From assembly GCF_000706645.1 (NCBI RefSeq), contig NZ_KL407338.1, positions 263,405-327,404 of the forward strand: a DNA stretch of 64,000 nucleotides, in the 5' to 3' direction. This document shows, one piece after another, positions 48,746-58,868 of the stretch. The stretch's first letter is position 1; each line of letters starts with the position of its first letter. The stretch is from Bartonella rochalimae ATCC BAA-1498 (GTDB lineage: Bacteria > Pseudomonadota > Alphaproteobacteria > Rhizobiales > Rhizobiaceae). Below the pieces are notes generated by a model. The model was given only the letters and a program-made list of their open reading frames with translations. It made no database searches and was not told the origin of the DNA. The position numbers were made by a program, and so were the translations under genes.

Positions 48746-50008
48746 ATGAGACGTATTGTTGTTACTGGTTTGGGATTAGTATCTCCACTCGCTAGTGATG
48801 TTGAATGGAGTTGGAAGCGGCTTCTTGAAGGGAAAAGTGGTATTCGACGCATCACTGAGTTTGAGGTGGCTGATTTACCATGTCAAATTGCTGGCCGTAT
48901 TCCTTTAGGGGATGGAACAAATGGTACATATAATGCTGATTTACATATGGAGCCTAAGGATCAGCGTAAGGTTGATGCATTTATTACTTATGCAATAGCT
49001 GCTACTGATCAGGCACTTGCAGATGCTGAATGGTTTCCCAAAAGTGATGAAGAGCAGATACAGACGGGTGTTATGATTGGTTCTGGTATTGGTGGTGTTG
49101 AGGGCATTGTTGAGGCTGGTTATACACTTCGTGATAAAGGTCCACGGCGAATTTCTCCTTTTTTTATTCCAGGCCGTTTGATTAATCTTGCTTCTGGTTA
49201 TGTTTCCATCAAATATGGTCTACGTGGTCCTAATCATTCGGTTGTAACAGCTTGTTCGACCGGTGCTCATGCAATTGGTGATGCAACTCGTTTAATTGCA
49301 TTAGGTGATGCAGATGTGATGGTAGCAGGGGGGGCTGAATCTCCAGTTAATCGCATATCTCTTGCTGGTTTTGCTGCCTGTAAAGCTCTTTCTACCGGGT
49401 ATAATCATGAACCTGAGCGTGCATCACGTCCTTATGATGCCGATCGTGATGGTTTTATTATGGGTGAAGGGGCTGCTGTTGTTGTTTTGGAAGAGCTTGA
49501 ACATGCAAAAAAGCGGGGCGCTCGCATTTATGCAGAAGTGATTGGTTATGGTTTGTCTGGTGATGCTTATCATATTACAGCTCCTTCGGAGAGTGGTGAA
49601 GGTGCGCAGCGTAGTATGATATTGGCTCTTAAGCGTGCGCAAGTGAATGTGAGCGATATTGATTATATTAATGCTCATGGTACATCAACGATGGCTGATG
49701 TTATAGAGCTAGCTGCTGTTGAGCGTGTTTTAGGTCATCATGCGTTGAAGGTATCAATGTCATCAACTAAATCATCTATTGGGCATTTACTTGGTGCAGC
49801 TGGTGCAGCTGAGGCTATTTTTTGTATTTTAGCTATACGGGATAATATAGCTCCAGCAACACTTAACCTTGATAATCCATCTGTTAAAACAAAAATTGAT
49901 CTTGTGCCGTATACACCACGTGAGAGAAAAATTGATATAGTTCTTTCTAATTCATTTGGTTTTGGTGGAACAAACGCATCTTTAGTAATGCGGCGTTTTA
50001 GTGAATAA
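48746..50008 (+). CDS. fabF: 3-oxoacyl-[acyl-carrier-protein] synthase II
   Basis: Condensing enzyme of 420 residues. The catalytic Cys170 is in VVTACSTGAHA, and the two histidines lie in NAHGTSTMAD and SIGHLLGAAGA, giving the Cys-His-His triad. ATG 48746 is preferred to an in-frame ATG 36 bases upstream because homologues start MRRIVVTGLG and AAGG lies before it. mltG follows about 105 bases later. Confidence 0.95.
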   Translation: MRRIVVTGLGLVSPLASDVEWSWKRLLEGKSGIRRITEFEVADLPCQIAGRIPLGDGTNGTYNADLHMEPKDQRKVDAFITYAIAATDQALADAEWFPKSDEEQIQTGVMIGSGIGGVEGIVEAGYTLRDKGPRRISPFFIPGRLINLASGYVSIKYGLRGPNHSVVTACSTGAHAIGDATRLIALGDADVMVAGGAESPVNRISLAGFAACKALSTGYNHEPERASRPYDADRDGFIMGEGAAVVVLEELEHAKKRGARIYAEVIGYGLSGDAYHITAPSESGEGAQRSMILALKRAQVNVSDIDYINAHGTSTMADVIELAAVERVLGHHALKVSMSSTKSSIGHLLGAAGAAEAIFCILAIRDNIAPATLNLDNPSVKTKIDLVPYTPRERKIDIVLSNSFGFGGTNASLVMRRFSE

Positions 50009-50113
50009 CTAAGTAGTTTCATTTGTTATGGCTGCCTTGATGAGCTTTTTGACTATAAGATTTGAGTGAGAAATTATTAGTAAAATACCTGAAATTATTA
50101 AGGTTAGTAGGTT

Positions 50114-51214
50114 ATGTTTGATGCAAAAAGTAAGTCATCATTGAAGAATATAAATGACTTTTCATTAAGTTATCCGCCAAATAATAATGGATTGTTACAT
50201 GAAAAACGGAAAAGATCGCATATTTTGCGCAATCCGTTTATTATTCTCGGTAATTTTTTTCTAACGCTTGTTGTGGTTGTTCTTTTAGTTGTTGGTATTT
50301 CTCTCTATATTGTAAAGAACATTTTTGAGGGTAAAGGGATTGCTGAGAAAGAACAAGTTATTCTTATTGATTCTGGAAAAGGAATTCGTGAAATTGCATC
50401 ATTGCTTGAAAAACGTAGTCTTATTCGATCATCTGATATTTTTATTTATGGGGTTGGTTATTACCAAAACACAACCCGTCTTAAAGCCGGTGAATATTTA
50501 ATTCCGGCGTATGCTTCGATGCATGATATTATGAATATTCTTGTAAAAGGAAAGTCTGTTGAATATAGTTTTACAGTGCCTGAGGGTTTAACGGTTCAAC
50601 AAGTATTTGACCGGTTATCAGCCAATGAAATTTTGATTGGTGATCTTCCGGAAGTTTTACCTCCAGAAGGCAGTTTGGTGACGGATACTGTTCATTTTAT
50701 TCGTGGCACAACACGTGTCGAAATTATAAAAAGGTTATGTGAAGAACAAAAAAAATTAATTAATGCAATATGGGCTACTCGTTCCCCAGACTTACCCATC
50801 AAGTCTATTGATGAGTTTGTTATATTGGCATCAATTGTTGAAAAAGAAACAGGGATTGCAGCAGAGAGACCGCAAGTGGCTGCAGTATTTTATAATCGTC
50901 TTGCTAAGGGTATGCGTCTTCAATCTGATCCAACGGTAATTTATGGTATTTTTGGTGGAAAAGGTAAACCTGTAGATCGTCCAATTTATAAGTCAGATCT
51001 TGAGAGAGAAACGCCATATAATACTTATAAAATTGATGGGTTGCCACCAACAGCTATTGCAAATCCAGGTCGCGATTCTTTAAAGGCAGTGGCAAGTTTT
51101 CCGAAAAGTGATGCACTTTATTTTGTAGCCGACGGTTCAGGTAGACATGTTTTTTCTAAAACTTTGGAGGAACATAATGCAAACGTTCGTAAATGGCGGG
51201 CGTTAGAAAAATAG
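50114..51214 (+). CDS. mltG: endolytic murein transglycosylase
   Basis: Inner-membrane enzyme of 366 residues (YceG family) that cuts nascent glycan strands and sets their length. A cytoplasmic N-terminus with basic residues is followed by one membrane segment (about 40-65). The catalytic glutamate is in ASIVEKETG near residue 241, and the DPTVIYGIFG segment follows. It is between fabF and gmk. Confidence 0.94.
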   Translation: MFDAKSKSSLKNINDFSLSYPPNNNGLLHEKRKRSHILRNPFIILGNFFLTLVVVVLLVVGISLYIVKNIFEGKGIAEKEQVILIDSGKGIREIASLLEKRSLIRSSDIFIYGVGYYQNTTRLKAGEYLIPAYASMHDIMNILVKGKSVEYSFTVPEGLTVQQVFDRLSANEILIGDLPEVLPPEGSLVTDTVHFIRGTTRVEIIKRLCEEQKKLINAIWATRSPDLPIKSIDEFVILASIVEKETGIAAERPQVAAVFYNRLAKGMRLQSDPTVIYGIFGGKGKPVDRPIYKSDLERETPYNTYKIDGLPPTAIANPGRDSLKAVASFPKSDALYFVADGSGRHVFSKTLEEHNANVRKWRALEK

Positions 51215-51269
51215 TAAATCTTCTTAAATTTAGAATTCATATTTAGAAAATTTTGAAAAAAGTAACAGT

Positions 51270-51935
51270 ATGACATTATTTGATAATGAATTGAGTGCTC
51301 AAAAAAAAAATAAACGTCGCGGTTTTCTATTTATTCTTTCTTCTCCTTCAGGTGCTGGCAAATCAACAATTTCGCGGTTAATTCTAAAAGATCAACAATT
51401 AGAGCTTTCTATCAGTATGACAACGCGGGCAAGGCGCCCTAGTGAAGTAGATGGTGTTCATTATCATTTTATTTCGAAAAAAGAATTTGAACGTAAGTGT
51501 GCAGGAGACGAGTTTATTGAGTGGGCAGAAGTTCATGGGAACTATTATGGAACTTTACGTGAAAGTGTTGAAAATGCATTGAACGCTGGTCGGGATATGT
51601 TGTTTGATATTGATTATCAGGGGACTGAACAACTTCAAAAAAAAATGCCGGGTGATACTGTTTCTGTTTTTATTCTTCCTCCATCAATGAAGGAGCTTGT
51701 TGCTCGTTTACATCGTCGAGCAGAAGATAGCCAAGATATTATTAATTTGCGATTAAACAATGCAAGAACAGAAATTCAGCAATGGCGCTCTTACGATTAT
51801 GTTGTAATTAACGAAGATTTGAATCAGTCGTTATTGCTTATTAAATCGATATATTTAGCAGAAACAATGAAACGTAAGCGTTGTAATTTTCTTGAGTCTT
51901 TTATTGATGAGCTTATTGTTGAAAAAATTGATTAA
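51270..51935 (+). CDS. gmk: guanylate kinase
   Basis: Enzyme of 221 residues that phosphorylates GMP to GDP. The P-loop [10 protein letters not shown] is at 24-33 and the GMP-binding region [19 protein letters not shown] at about 51-69. It directly follows mltG; the yicC gene often found between them in relatives is absent. It is convergent with rsmA. Confidence 0.95.
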   Translation: MTLFDNELSAQKKNKRRGFLFILSSPSGAGKSTISRLILKDQQLELSISMTTRARRPSEVDGVHYHFISKKEFERKCAGDEFIEWAEVHGNYYGTLRESVENALNAGRDMLFDIDYQGTEQLQKKMPGDTVSVFILPPSMKELVARLHRRAEDSQDIINLRLNNARTEIQQWRSYDYVVINEDLNQSLLLIKSIYLAETMKRKRCNFLESFIDELIVEKID

Positions 51936-51984
51936 TAGCTTATCATTTTAAGAGAATCTTTAAATTAATAAGGATTCTATTTCT

Positions 51985-52815
51985 TTAAGTGATTAGGTTA
52001 GCTAAAGTTACAAATTCAGAAATAGAAAGTGTTTCCGCTCGGCGTGTTCCATCAATACCAGCTTTTTCTAAAAGTGTTTCACCTCCAATAGTTTTAAGGC
52101 TTTGTCTCAGCATTTTACGCCTTTGTCCAAAAGCAATTTTTGTGACGAGGCTTAATTTTTGTGTAGAGCAAGCGAGAGGTTGTAAGCGTGGAATAATGTG
52201 AACAACGGAAGAAGTTACTTTTGGCTCTGGTATGAAGGCTCGAGGAGGAATATCAAAAGCGATTTTTGCAATACTACGCCAACCAGTCAATATGCTGAGA
52301 CGACCGTAGTAAGGAGATTGAGCAGTTGCTGTAATACGCTTTGCGACTTCACGTTGAAACATTAAAGTCATTGACTCATAAAAAGGGGGCCATGATTTTG
52401 TTAAAAGCCAATTTAATAAGAGTTGTGTTCCAATATTATATGGAAGATTTGCAATAATTCGCGGTTTTTCCGGATATGCTTCAAAAAGCTTTGGAAAATC
52501 TTGTTTTAATGCATCATTAAAAATAAGCTTGAGTTTTTGTGGATAGTGCTCTTCTATTTCTAAAAGAGCTGGCATACAACGCTCGTCACGTTCTATCGCT
52601 GTTACAATAGCGCCTTTTGCAAGTAAAGCGCGAGTCAAACCACCAGGACCAGGACCAATTTCAAGAACAGGTTTTCCTTCTATATTGCCTGCTTGATGAG
52701 CAATCTTAGCTGTTAAATTAAGATCGAAAATAAAATTCTGTCCCAAAGATTTATTAGCTTGTAACTTATATTTACTGATGACGTTACGGAGAGGAGGAAG
52801 ATTATCTATTAGCAT
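51985..52815 (-). CDS. rsmA: 16S rRNA dimethyladenosine transferase
   Basis: Methyltransferase of 276 residues (KsgA) that dimethylates two adjacent adenines near the 3' end of 16S rRNA in ribosome maturation. SAM-binding [11 protein letters not shown] starts at residue 51, and the catalytic NLPYNIGT motif at 123-130. Its start overlaps the pdxA end by seven bases, as in many proteobacteria. Confidence 0.95.
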   Translation of the reverse strand: MLIDNLPPLRNVISKYKLQANKSLGQNFIFDLNLTAKIAHQAGNIEGKPVLEIGPGPGGLTRALLAKGAIVTAIERDERCMPALLEIEEHYPQKLKLIFNDALKQDFPKLFEAYPEKPRIIANLPYNIGTQLLLNWLLTKSWPPFYESMTLMFQREVAKRITATAQSPYYGRLSILTGWRSIAKIAFDIPPRAFIPEPKVTSSVVHIIPRLQPLACSTQKLSLVTKIAFGQRRKMLRQSLKTIGGETLLEKAGIDGTRRAETLSISEFVTLANLIT

Positions 52816-53819
52816 ATGATTGGATTGTTTTTTGCAAGTTGGTCTGCAAGTTTAAGAGCAGCAATAAAACTTTCAGGAGAAGCTATTTTTTTATCTGCAA
52901 TATCAAAAGCAGTGCCATGGTCTGGGGAAGTGCGAATGAAAGGTAATCCTAAGGTAACATTAACAGTAGTATCAAAGTCTAATGTTTTAACAGGGATAAT
53001 AGCTTGATCATGGTACATACAAAGAGCAACATCATATGTTTGCCTTATACGTTCATGAAACATTATATCAGGAGAGAGGGGACCTATAATATTCAGTCCT
53101 CTTTTTTTAAGATATTCAATAGCGGGAATAATAATTTTTTCTTCTTCTTTTCCTATTGCACCATTTTCTCCAGCATGAGGGTTCAGACCAGCAATAGCTA
53201 AGCGTGGTGAATTTATTGCAAATCTGGTTTTTAAATCATTTTCAGTAATTAATGCAGTTTTAATAATTAAATCACATGTAAGAGATGAAGAAACTTTATT
53301 AAGTGGAATATGAATAGTAATTGGTACCGTTTTTAATTGAGGTCCAGCCAACATCATAACTGGATGATATTGTTTATTGGAAAACTTTTGAGCAAGATGA
53401 GCAAGAAATTCAGTATGACCTGGGAAGTGAAATCCAAAATCGTAAAGACTTTTTTTTGCAATAGGGCAAGTAATTAGTGCGCATCCCTGACCCCTTTGAA
53501 TCAATTGAACGCTGCGTTCAATTGATTCAATTACTCCAGCAGCATTATCCGGTGAAGATAATCCTAGTTGATCACTTTGTCGATTTTTTAAGGGAATTAT
53601 AGGAAGAGATGTTGAAAAATTTTCTACAGGATTATGAGTAGAAACAGATTTTATATCAATATTAAGTTGTAAAAAACGAGCACGCGAATGAATAATTTCA
53701 GGATCGGCTAAAAGAACAAAAGGTGGAATTTGACGTATATTACGCATATTCCACGTTTTTATAACAATCTCAGGACCAATTCCTGCCGGGTCTCCACTAC
53801 TAACGATTAGCGGAGCCAT
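52809..53819 (-). CDS. pdxA: 4-hydroxythreonine-4-phosphate dehydrogenase
   Basis: Metal-dependent enzyme of 336 residues in the DXP-dependent vitamin B6 route. [13 protein letters not shown] near the start, FPGHTEFLA near residue 133, and the C-terminal [20 protein letters not shown] region with [12 protein letters not shown] are diagnostic. It overlaps both neighbours (rsmA by 7 bases, the surA-like gene by 1), so it is expressed with them. No pdxJ is seen in this window. Confidence 0.94.
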   Translation of the reverse strand: MAPLIVSSGDPAGIGPEIVIKTWNMRNIRQIPPFVLLADPEIIHSRARFLQLNIDIKSVSTHNPVENFSTSLPIIPLKNRQSDQLGLSSPDNAAGVIESIERSVQLIQRGQGCALITCPIAKKSLYDFGFHFPGHTEFLAHLAQKFSNKQYHPVMMLAGPQLKTVPITIHIPLNKVSSSLTCDLIIKTALITENDLKTRFAINSPRLAIAGLNPHAGENGAIGKEEEKIIIPAIEYLKKRGLNIIGPLSPDIMFHERIRQTYDVALCMYHDQAIIPVKTLDFDTTVNVTLGLPFIRTSPDHGTAFDIADKKIASPESFIAALKLADQLAKNNPIIC

Positions 53820-54778
53820 TATGAATTTTGAATACGTGCTGTTTGTCTCAATTCTTTTAAATACTTTTCACTGAGAGCTTCAAGAAGTTGGGGAATATTT
53901 TTCTTTTGATGATCTTGGATGGAAAATATAAGCCGAGCCACACGGTCGTCAGAAACTCTTTTTATTTGACAGACAGCAACTGCTTCAATACCATTCTGCG
54001 TTTCTTGAAAGTTAGTCATTTTTCCAGCTGGCGTTGCAAGGATAGCTTTTTCCCAATTTTGAGGCAGTTGAGGTTCCAAAAATTTTCCTAAATGACGGAT
54101 AGTAATATCTAAAATACCTTTTGCCTGGTTTTTAGCGCTATTACATCCCTGGAAATTAGCACGGAACTTATTTGCTTCTTTTTTACGTTTTTCTAGAATT
54201 GCTGACCGCCGATGTTCAGGAATAACAAAAATAATTTGTTGTAGTGTATATTCGTTTGTTGAAGGTTTGACACCACCATTTTTTAATATCCTCTGTGAGG
54301 CTTCTTGTTCTGTAATTACTCCACCTTCAGCTTGATAACGCGCATTAACAAGACGTGCCCAGCCCATTTGCCCCAAAATATATGCTTTAAAGTGTTCTAC
54401 CGTGACATCAGTTTGAGTGAGCATTTGATTGAGTTGATCAACAGTCATATTATTTTGTGCGGCAAAATTTTCAAAAGCATTCTCAACTTCATCTGTGCTA
54501 ACTTCAATATTTCGCCGTTTTATTTCATTATTTTTAAGGACTTCATCAATAAGATCATTTTTAGCTTGTGTGGCAAGATTTCCTTGCTTCTGTTGCAATT
54601 TAAGAAAAGCAATACGCCTTTGAATATCATAATTTGTAATAGCGCTACCATTAACTGTAACGACAACTGAAGTCTGTGCAAAAGCTTGTGATGTAAAAAA
54701 TGTGCTTACGGATAAACTACTTACACTCAAAGAAGTGATACAAAATAAAGCAAGAGCACTATTTTTTAGTATATTCAT
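53819..54778 (-). CDS. SurA-like periplasmic chaperone
   Basis: Exported protein of 319 residues. A signal peptide ends near FTSQAFAQ at about residue 35. The SurA N-terminal-like domain begins with VVVTVNGSAITNYDIQRRIAFLK, and a PpiC-type rotamase-like region follows after residue 180, though degenerate. SurA helps fold outer-membrane proteins including LptD, which is encoded just upstream in the same operon. Catalytic isomerase activity is doubtful. Confidence 0.85.
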   Translation of the reverse strand: MNILKNSALALFCITSLSVSSLSVSTFFTSQAFAQTSVVVTVNGSAITNYDIQRRIAFLKLQQKQGNLATQAKNDLIDEVLKNNEIKRRNIEVSTDEVENAFENFAAQNNMTVDQLNQMLTQTDVTVEHFKAYILGQMGWARLVNARYQAEGGVITEQEASQRILKNGGVKPSTNEYTLQQIIFVIPEHRRSAILEKRKKEANKFRANFQGCNSAKNQAKGILDITIRHLGKFLEPQLPQNWEKAILATPAGKMTNFQETQNGIEAVAVCQIKRVSDDRVARLIFSIQDHQKKNIPQLLEALSEKYLKELRQTARIQNS

Positions 54779-54873
54779 ATAAGTAAACCTTTACAATCAA
54801 TTTTCATCTATTACCCAAAATATATGTTTTTCTGCATAAAAACAATGATAAGTTAAGATTGATATACTTTCTA

Positions 54874-57243
54874 TTATAAATCTGATTTTATTTTTTTGCC
54901 AATAGCTGTGATAGTACGTAATGAAAAAGAAACATTAAAGTTTTTAAAAGTCATATTTCTCTCTGGATTTTTTACCTGTTGATAACCAATCGTTATTCCA
55001 AAGCATTCATCTATATAACTTAGATTTATTCCTTGTTTTACAAAAGCATTAGATATTAAATCATAACTAGCATTATTATTAATTGACCAATAGTTGGAAA
55101 ATTTAAGTCCCACTTGAAAAGAAATCTCTTGCTGATCTTGCGTATATTCATCATTTTGTTGATGTGAAATATAAGCATATTGCATAGACGTCCAAAGATT
55201 AGACCATTTTTGTGATGCTTCTAATTCACTACGGCGGACTTTCCCTGTTGTTTTATCAAAACGTCCACGAGATGCTATAGAAAAGCCATGAGTATGATTT
55301 GCTTCAAACATTGTCACATAGTCTGAGTGTGCTGTTTCAAGACCAGAGTATGCACCTAAATTGACAAAGTCTTTCTCTGCGAACGAATTTTTTCCTGCGA
55401 GATGAAATGATTGTCCAATAAGTCCATAAAGTGACCAATTATTATTCAAACTTCCGGAATATCTAAGACCTATATTTACTCTTGTGCCGCCTTCTACACG
55501 ATCATAACCAGAGAATTTATCTCGTTGAAATAAGGTGGTTGTATCAAATACAAGGCTTTGCGCGTTTTCATTTGGTAATTGTCCTACATATTGTTCGTTA
55601 TTGCGTATAAAAATTTGTGTTATTGGCTCTAGTATATGTGTGGATATTTCAGTAGTAATAAGAAGAGGATACCGTAACTCCAAGCCTGCTGTTGCCATAC
55701 TACGAATTGTTGAGGAAGCAATATTAAAATTTTTCGAAGAGACATTTTCTATGCTAGCAATATAGTTATTGTGAGTATTTATTGCACTTGTATCAATTCG
55801 TAAGGCAAAGATAGGCGTTAATATTAAACCATTTTTGGTATTGAAACGTTTTTTCCATTCTAGTTCGTTTGTTAAACGAAAACTGTTTCCAGCTATACCG
55901 GAGAGTTGAAGAGTATTGCTAGGGTAATCTGGCAAATGTGTATTATTAAAGTCATTATGACGACGATAAATTGATTGTATATTACTACGGAAGGTAAGAT
56001 TTCCAGTGTAAATTGATTTATTTGGTGTCAAAGAATAATCAATGATAGGTAGGCCCCATGCTTGCTGGGAATGACGATCGTTGAGGGTGTTTTTAAGCAG
56101 TGAATTTTGGATATTGAAATGGTAAAAACGCATGTCAAAATAATTTTTGTCTGCAAGACCATTTAAATAAAACTGAGAAATTTTTACAGGGTCGCTATAA
56201 TTTTCAAGTTTGTATGTACGACTAAAGTTTCTGTCTGACTGTGCAAAGGCATCCCAGCCGTAAATCCACCGCGAATTAATACGAAAATTACCTCTTGTTG
56301 CTATCATATAACGATTAGTATTTTGTGAATCAACTCTATCATTATCGAAGTTGTAAGGATTGGTTTGGTATATATGAGCAAAATGGATGTTATAATAGCC
56401 TGTTTTTAAACGTTGATGCCATGTACCTTCATTTAAAAGTCCTTGTTTTGTATAAACTGTAGCAGAAAGTGTGAAATCATTGTAGAGTGAGAGGTTCCAG
56501 AAATAAGAGTTTTTTACGCCAATACCAAGATTATCAGCATAAAAAAAGCGAGGAGCAAGAAAACCACTTATACGTTTTACTGTTGGATCAGGAAGTTCAA
56601 TCGTTGGAAAATATAAAATTGGGATGCCGAAAGTTTCAAAATAGCTATTTTCAAATCGAATTGTTTTTTTGACATTGTTCCATATGATCTTTTTTGCTTT
56701 GATTTGCCACGAGACTGCACCATCTGATTTGTTATGACAAAGTTCACATGCTGTATAAATAGCATTGTTAAAAATTGTTATTTGGTTCCTGTTACGATTA
56801 GCATTTTCAGCTGTGAAGTATGTATTATTCGTTGTTTTGATACGTAAAGAATTTACAAATCCTTCTCCAAAGTCTTTTGTCATATCAATATAATGAGAAT
56901 AGATTTTATTTCCATCCTTTTGAGTAATCTTAACATTTCCTTGAGCTATGACACGTCCTGTTTTTTGATTGTAAGTGACTCTTTGAGCGACGGCTTTATT
57001 ACTATCATATTCAATTTGGACATTTCCTTGTGCAGAAATGGTGTTTGCATCACGATTGTAAATAAGTTTATCAGCAGAGAGTAAGAAAGGACTTTTTGTA
57101 TTCTGTGGATGATTTTGAAAAAAAGGATTAGAATTTTGTGCTATTGTAGAATGAGAGATAAGAACACCTCCAGAAAAACTGATGAGGCTTTTTATAACCA
57201 ATATTCTCAGTGTTTTAAAAATTCTCCTTTTATTTGCTAACAT
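54874..57243 (-). CDS. lptD: LPS-assembly protein LptD
   Basis: Outer-membrane protein of 789 residues that inserts lipopolysaccharide into the outer leaflet. It has a signal segment (about 10-35), an LptA/OstA-like N-terminal domain (about 50-160; FLLSADKLIYNRDANTISAQG), and a large beta-barrel. Two cysteines in ACELC near residue 170 and one in DECFG near the end are placed where disulfides between the two parts would form. It lies between lptG and the surA-like gene. Confidence 0.94.
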   Translation of the reverse strand: MLANKRRIFKTLRILVIKSLISFSGGVLISHSTIAQNSNPFFQNHPQNTKSPFLLSADKLIYNRDANTISAQGNVQIEYDSNKAVAQRVTYNQKTGRVIAQGNVKITQKDGNKIYSHYIDMTKDFGEGFVNSLRIKTTNNTYFTAENANRNRNQITIFNNAIYTACELCHNKSDGAVSWQIKAKKIIWNNVKKTIRFENSYFETFGIPILYFPTIELPDPTVKRISGFLAPRFFYADNLGIGVKNSYFWNLSLYNDFTLSATVYTKQGLLNEGTWHQRLKTGYYNIHFAHIYQTNPYNFDNDRVDSQNTNRYMIATRGNFRINSRWIYGWDAFAQSDRNFSRTYKLENYSDPVKISQFYLNGLADKNYFDMRFYHFNIQNSLLKNTLNDRHSQQAWGLPIIDYSLTPNKSIYTGNLTFRSNIQSIYRRHNDFNNTHLPDYPSNTLQLSGIAGNSFRLTNELEWKKRFNTKNGLILTPIFALRIDTSAINTHNNYIASIENVSSKNFNIASSTIRSMATAGLELRYPLLITTEISTHILEPITQIFIRNNEQYVGQLPNENAQSLVFDTTTLFQRDKFSGYDRVEGGTRVNIGLRYSGSLNNNWSLYGLIGQSFHLAGKNSFAEKDFVNLGAYSGLETAHSDYVTMFEANHTHGFSIASRGRFDKTTGKVRRSELEASQKWSNLWTSMQYAYISHQQNDEYTQDQQEISFQVGLKFSNYWSINNNASYDLISNAFVKQGINLSYIDECFGITIGYQQVKNPERNMTFKNFNVSFSLRTITAIGKKIKSDL

Positions 57244-57249
57244 TTTTAC

Positions 57250-58341
57250 TTAACCATCCTCTGTATAAAGTAAAAAGGATATTGCAAAAAACAATGCCAC
57301 TATAACTGGTACCCAAGCAGCAATGATTGGTGGAATGTAACCAGCGTTACCAAAACTTTGAACGAGCATAGAAATAACATAAAGTATAAATCCTGCAATT
57401 ACACCACCAAGAATTAATGTTCTCGATTGTCCAAAGCGTGGAATTTTTAGTGATACAGTTGCTGCAATAAGAGTCATTGCCACAAGTAACATTGGTAAAG
57501 CAATCAGTGATTGTAAATGCATATCAAATTTATTGGCAGAATAACCAAGTGAGCGTGCAACAGCAATTTTTTTTGGTAGGGTGTAAAATGGAATAGTTAT
57601 AGGATCGGTTAAATATTCAGTTAAAAACTCAGGCTTTAAGTGAGTTTTTATTCGTAATTCAGTAAATTTTTCAGGAGTTTGTCCTATCTTATAGATTGTC
57701 CCATTTGTTAATAACCAAGCACCATCTGTCAATGTTGCTTTTTTAGTATTAATCCAGTTTTTTACTGTTGCATTCTCATTATATTGTACAAAGGTTGCAT
57801 CAATAAGAGAAAGATCTTGATATATGATTGATTTAGCACCAACGGTTATTCTTCCTAAATTTGTGTGTTGTGTTAACCATGGAATACGCGTGTCAGTGGT
57901 AGATATTTGGGCACTATTACTACGCCATTCTGCTATCATTTTTTTTGCTTGGGAAGAGCTCCATGCAGCTAGTGGATTAATGAAAAGAATGGAGAATAAT
58001 CCGAAAAGAAAAGCTCCAAAACAAGCTGGTGCGAGAAATTGCCATGCGGAAATACCGATTGAACGAGCAACAACAAGTTCAAGTTTTTTATTAAGGGAGA
58101 TAAGCATTGTTATTGCAGAAAATAATGCAATAAAGGGAAAGAGTTGTTGCATAATTAAGGGAATTCGCAGCAATGAAATAAGGAATGCTCCTTTTGCTGT
58201 ATAATGAGGAAGTAACGCTAGTTTGCTAGAGTTTTCTGTAAAGTCGATTAAGAGGACGAGAATAAAGACACCCAAGAGGAAAAAACAGACTGTTTTAAGA
58301 TAAAGCATGAAAAAATATCGTCCGAGCGTCAATCCAATCAT
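57250..58341 (-). CDS. lptG: LPS export permease LptG
   Basis: Inner-membrane permease of 363 residues, partner of LptF and the LptB ATPase in moving LPS from the inner membrane. The N-terminal helices begin TLGRYFFMLYLKTVCFFLLGVF. A periplasmic jellyroll domain (about 135-270) lies between the membrane parts; the last three helices end the protein. The gene starts about 530 bases from lptF, unusual for a normally tight pair. Confidence 0.92.
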   Translation of the reverse strand: MIGLTLGRYFFMLYLKTVCFFLLGVFILVLLIDFTENSSKLALLPHYTAKGAFLISLLRIPLIMQQLFPFIALFSAITMLISLNKKLELVVARSIGISAWQFLAPACFGAFLFGLFSILFINPLAAWSSSQAKKMIAEWRSNSAQISTTDTRIPWLTQHTNLGRITVGAKSIIYQDLSLIDATFVQYNENATVKNWINTKKATLTDGAWLLTNGTIYKIGQTPEKFTELRIKTHLKPEFLTEYLTDPITIPFYTLPKKIAVARSLGYSANKFDMHLQSLIALPMLLVAMTLIAATVSLKIPRFGQSRTLILGGVIAGFILYVISMLVQSFGNAGYIPPIIAAWVPVIVALFFAISFLLYTEDG

Positions 58342-58868
58342 GATACCTTATCCGAGAGATAGTAAGAGTTTTGATGTGTAGATATCATGATGCATGCGAA
58401 TATTCAATGAAATGCGAAGTAAGCTTTATCATGAGAGTTCGTAAAGTGCATGATATATTCTACTACAATATTAAAAAGCATTAATTAAGAATTCAGTAGT
58501 TTGAAATTTTACTAATTTATTATCACTTTGATTTATAGTGTATAAATGATTTTACATAATCTAAAATTTTAGATACTGACAATTTTAAAGATTTTGCATA
58601 ATCTACTTTATATAAAAACAGATCTTGTAATTTGTCAGAAATGATAACTTCCTATAATTATAATTTAGATTTAATCAGTTTTCTGTATTTTGTATCGGTG
58701 TTATCTATAGAAAATTCCTTGGTATAATAAAGTACTGCTACATTGAGATTAAAGATAGAAAAATGCATAGTAGGAAACTTAGCTATTATTAATCGTTTCC
58801 ATATTGATTCACTATCATGAATGTGAGCTATAATTCAGTTTGAATAAAAGAAGAATTATTTTTGTAAA
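58342..58868. other. 527-base gap between lptF and lptG
   Basis: No supported gene. AT-rich with stops in all frames. The one structured element is the pair of 16-base direct repeats at 58548-58605, listed separately. A separate lptG-lptD-surA promoter is likely to lie here. Confidence 0.55.
58548..58605. repeat. pair of 16-base direct repeats
   Basis: GATTTTACATAATCTA (58548-58563) and GATTTTGCATAATCTA (58590-58605) differ at one position and start 42 bases apart, four helical turns. They lie about 210-265 bases upstream of lptG. Same-face spacing is what a cooperative regulator would need, but no binder is known. Confidence 0.5.

Noticed and set aside
51953-51978. AGAATC/GATTCT inverted repeat between gmk and rsmA as a terminator
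   Set aside because: Stem of only six pairs with a long AT loop; possible but not supportable.
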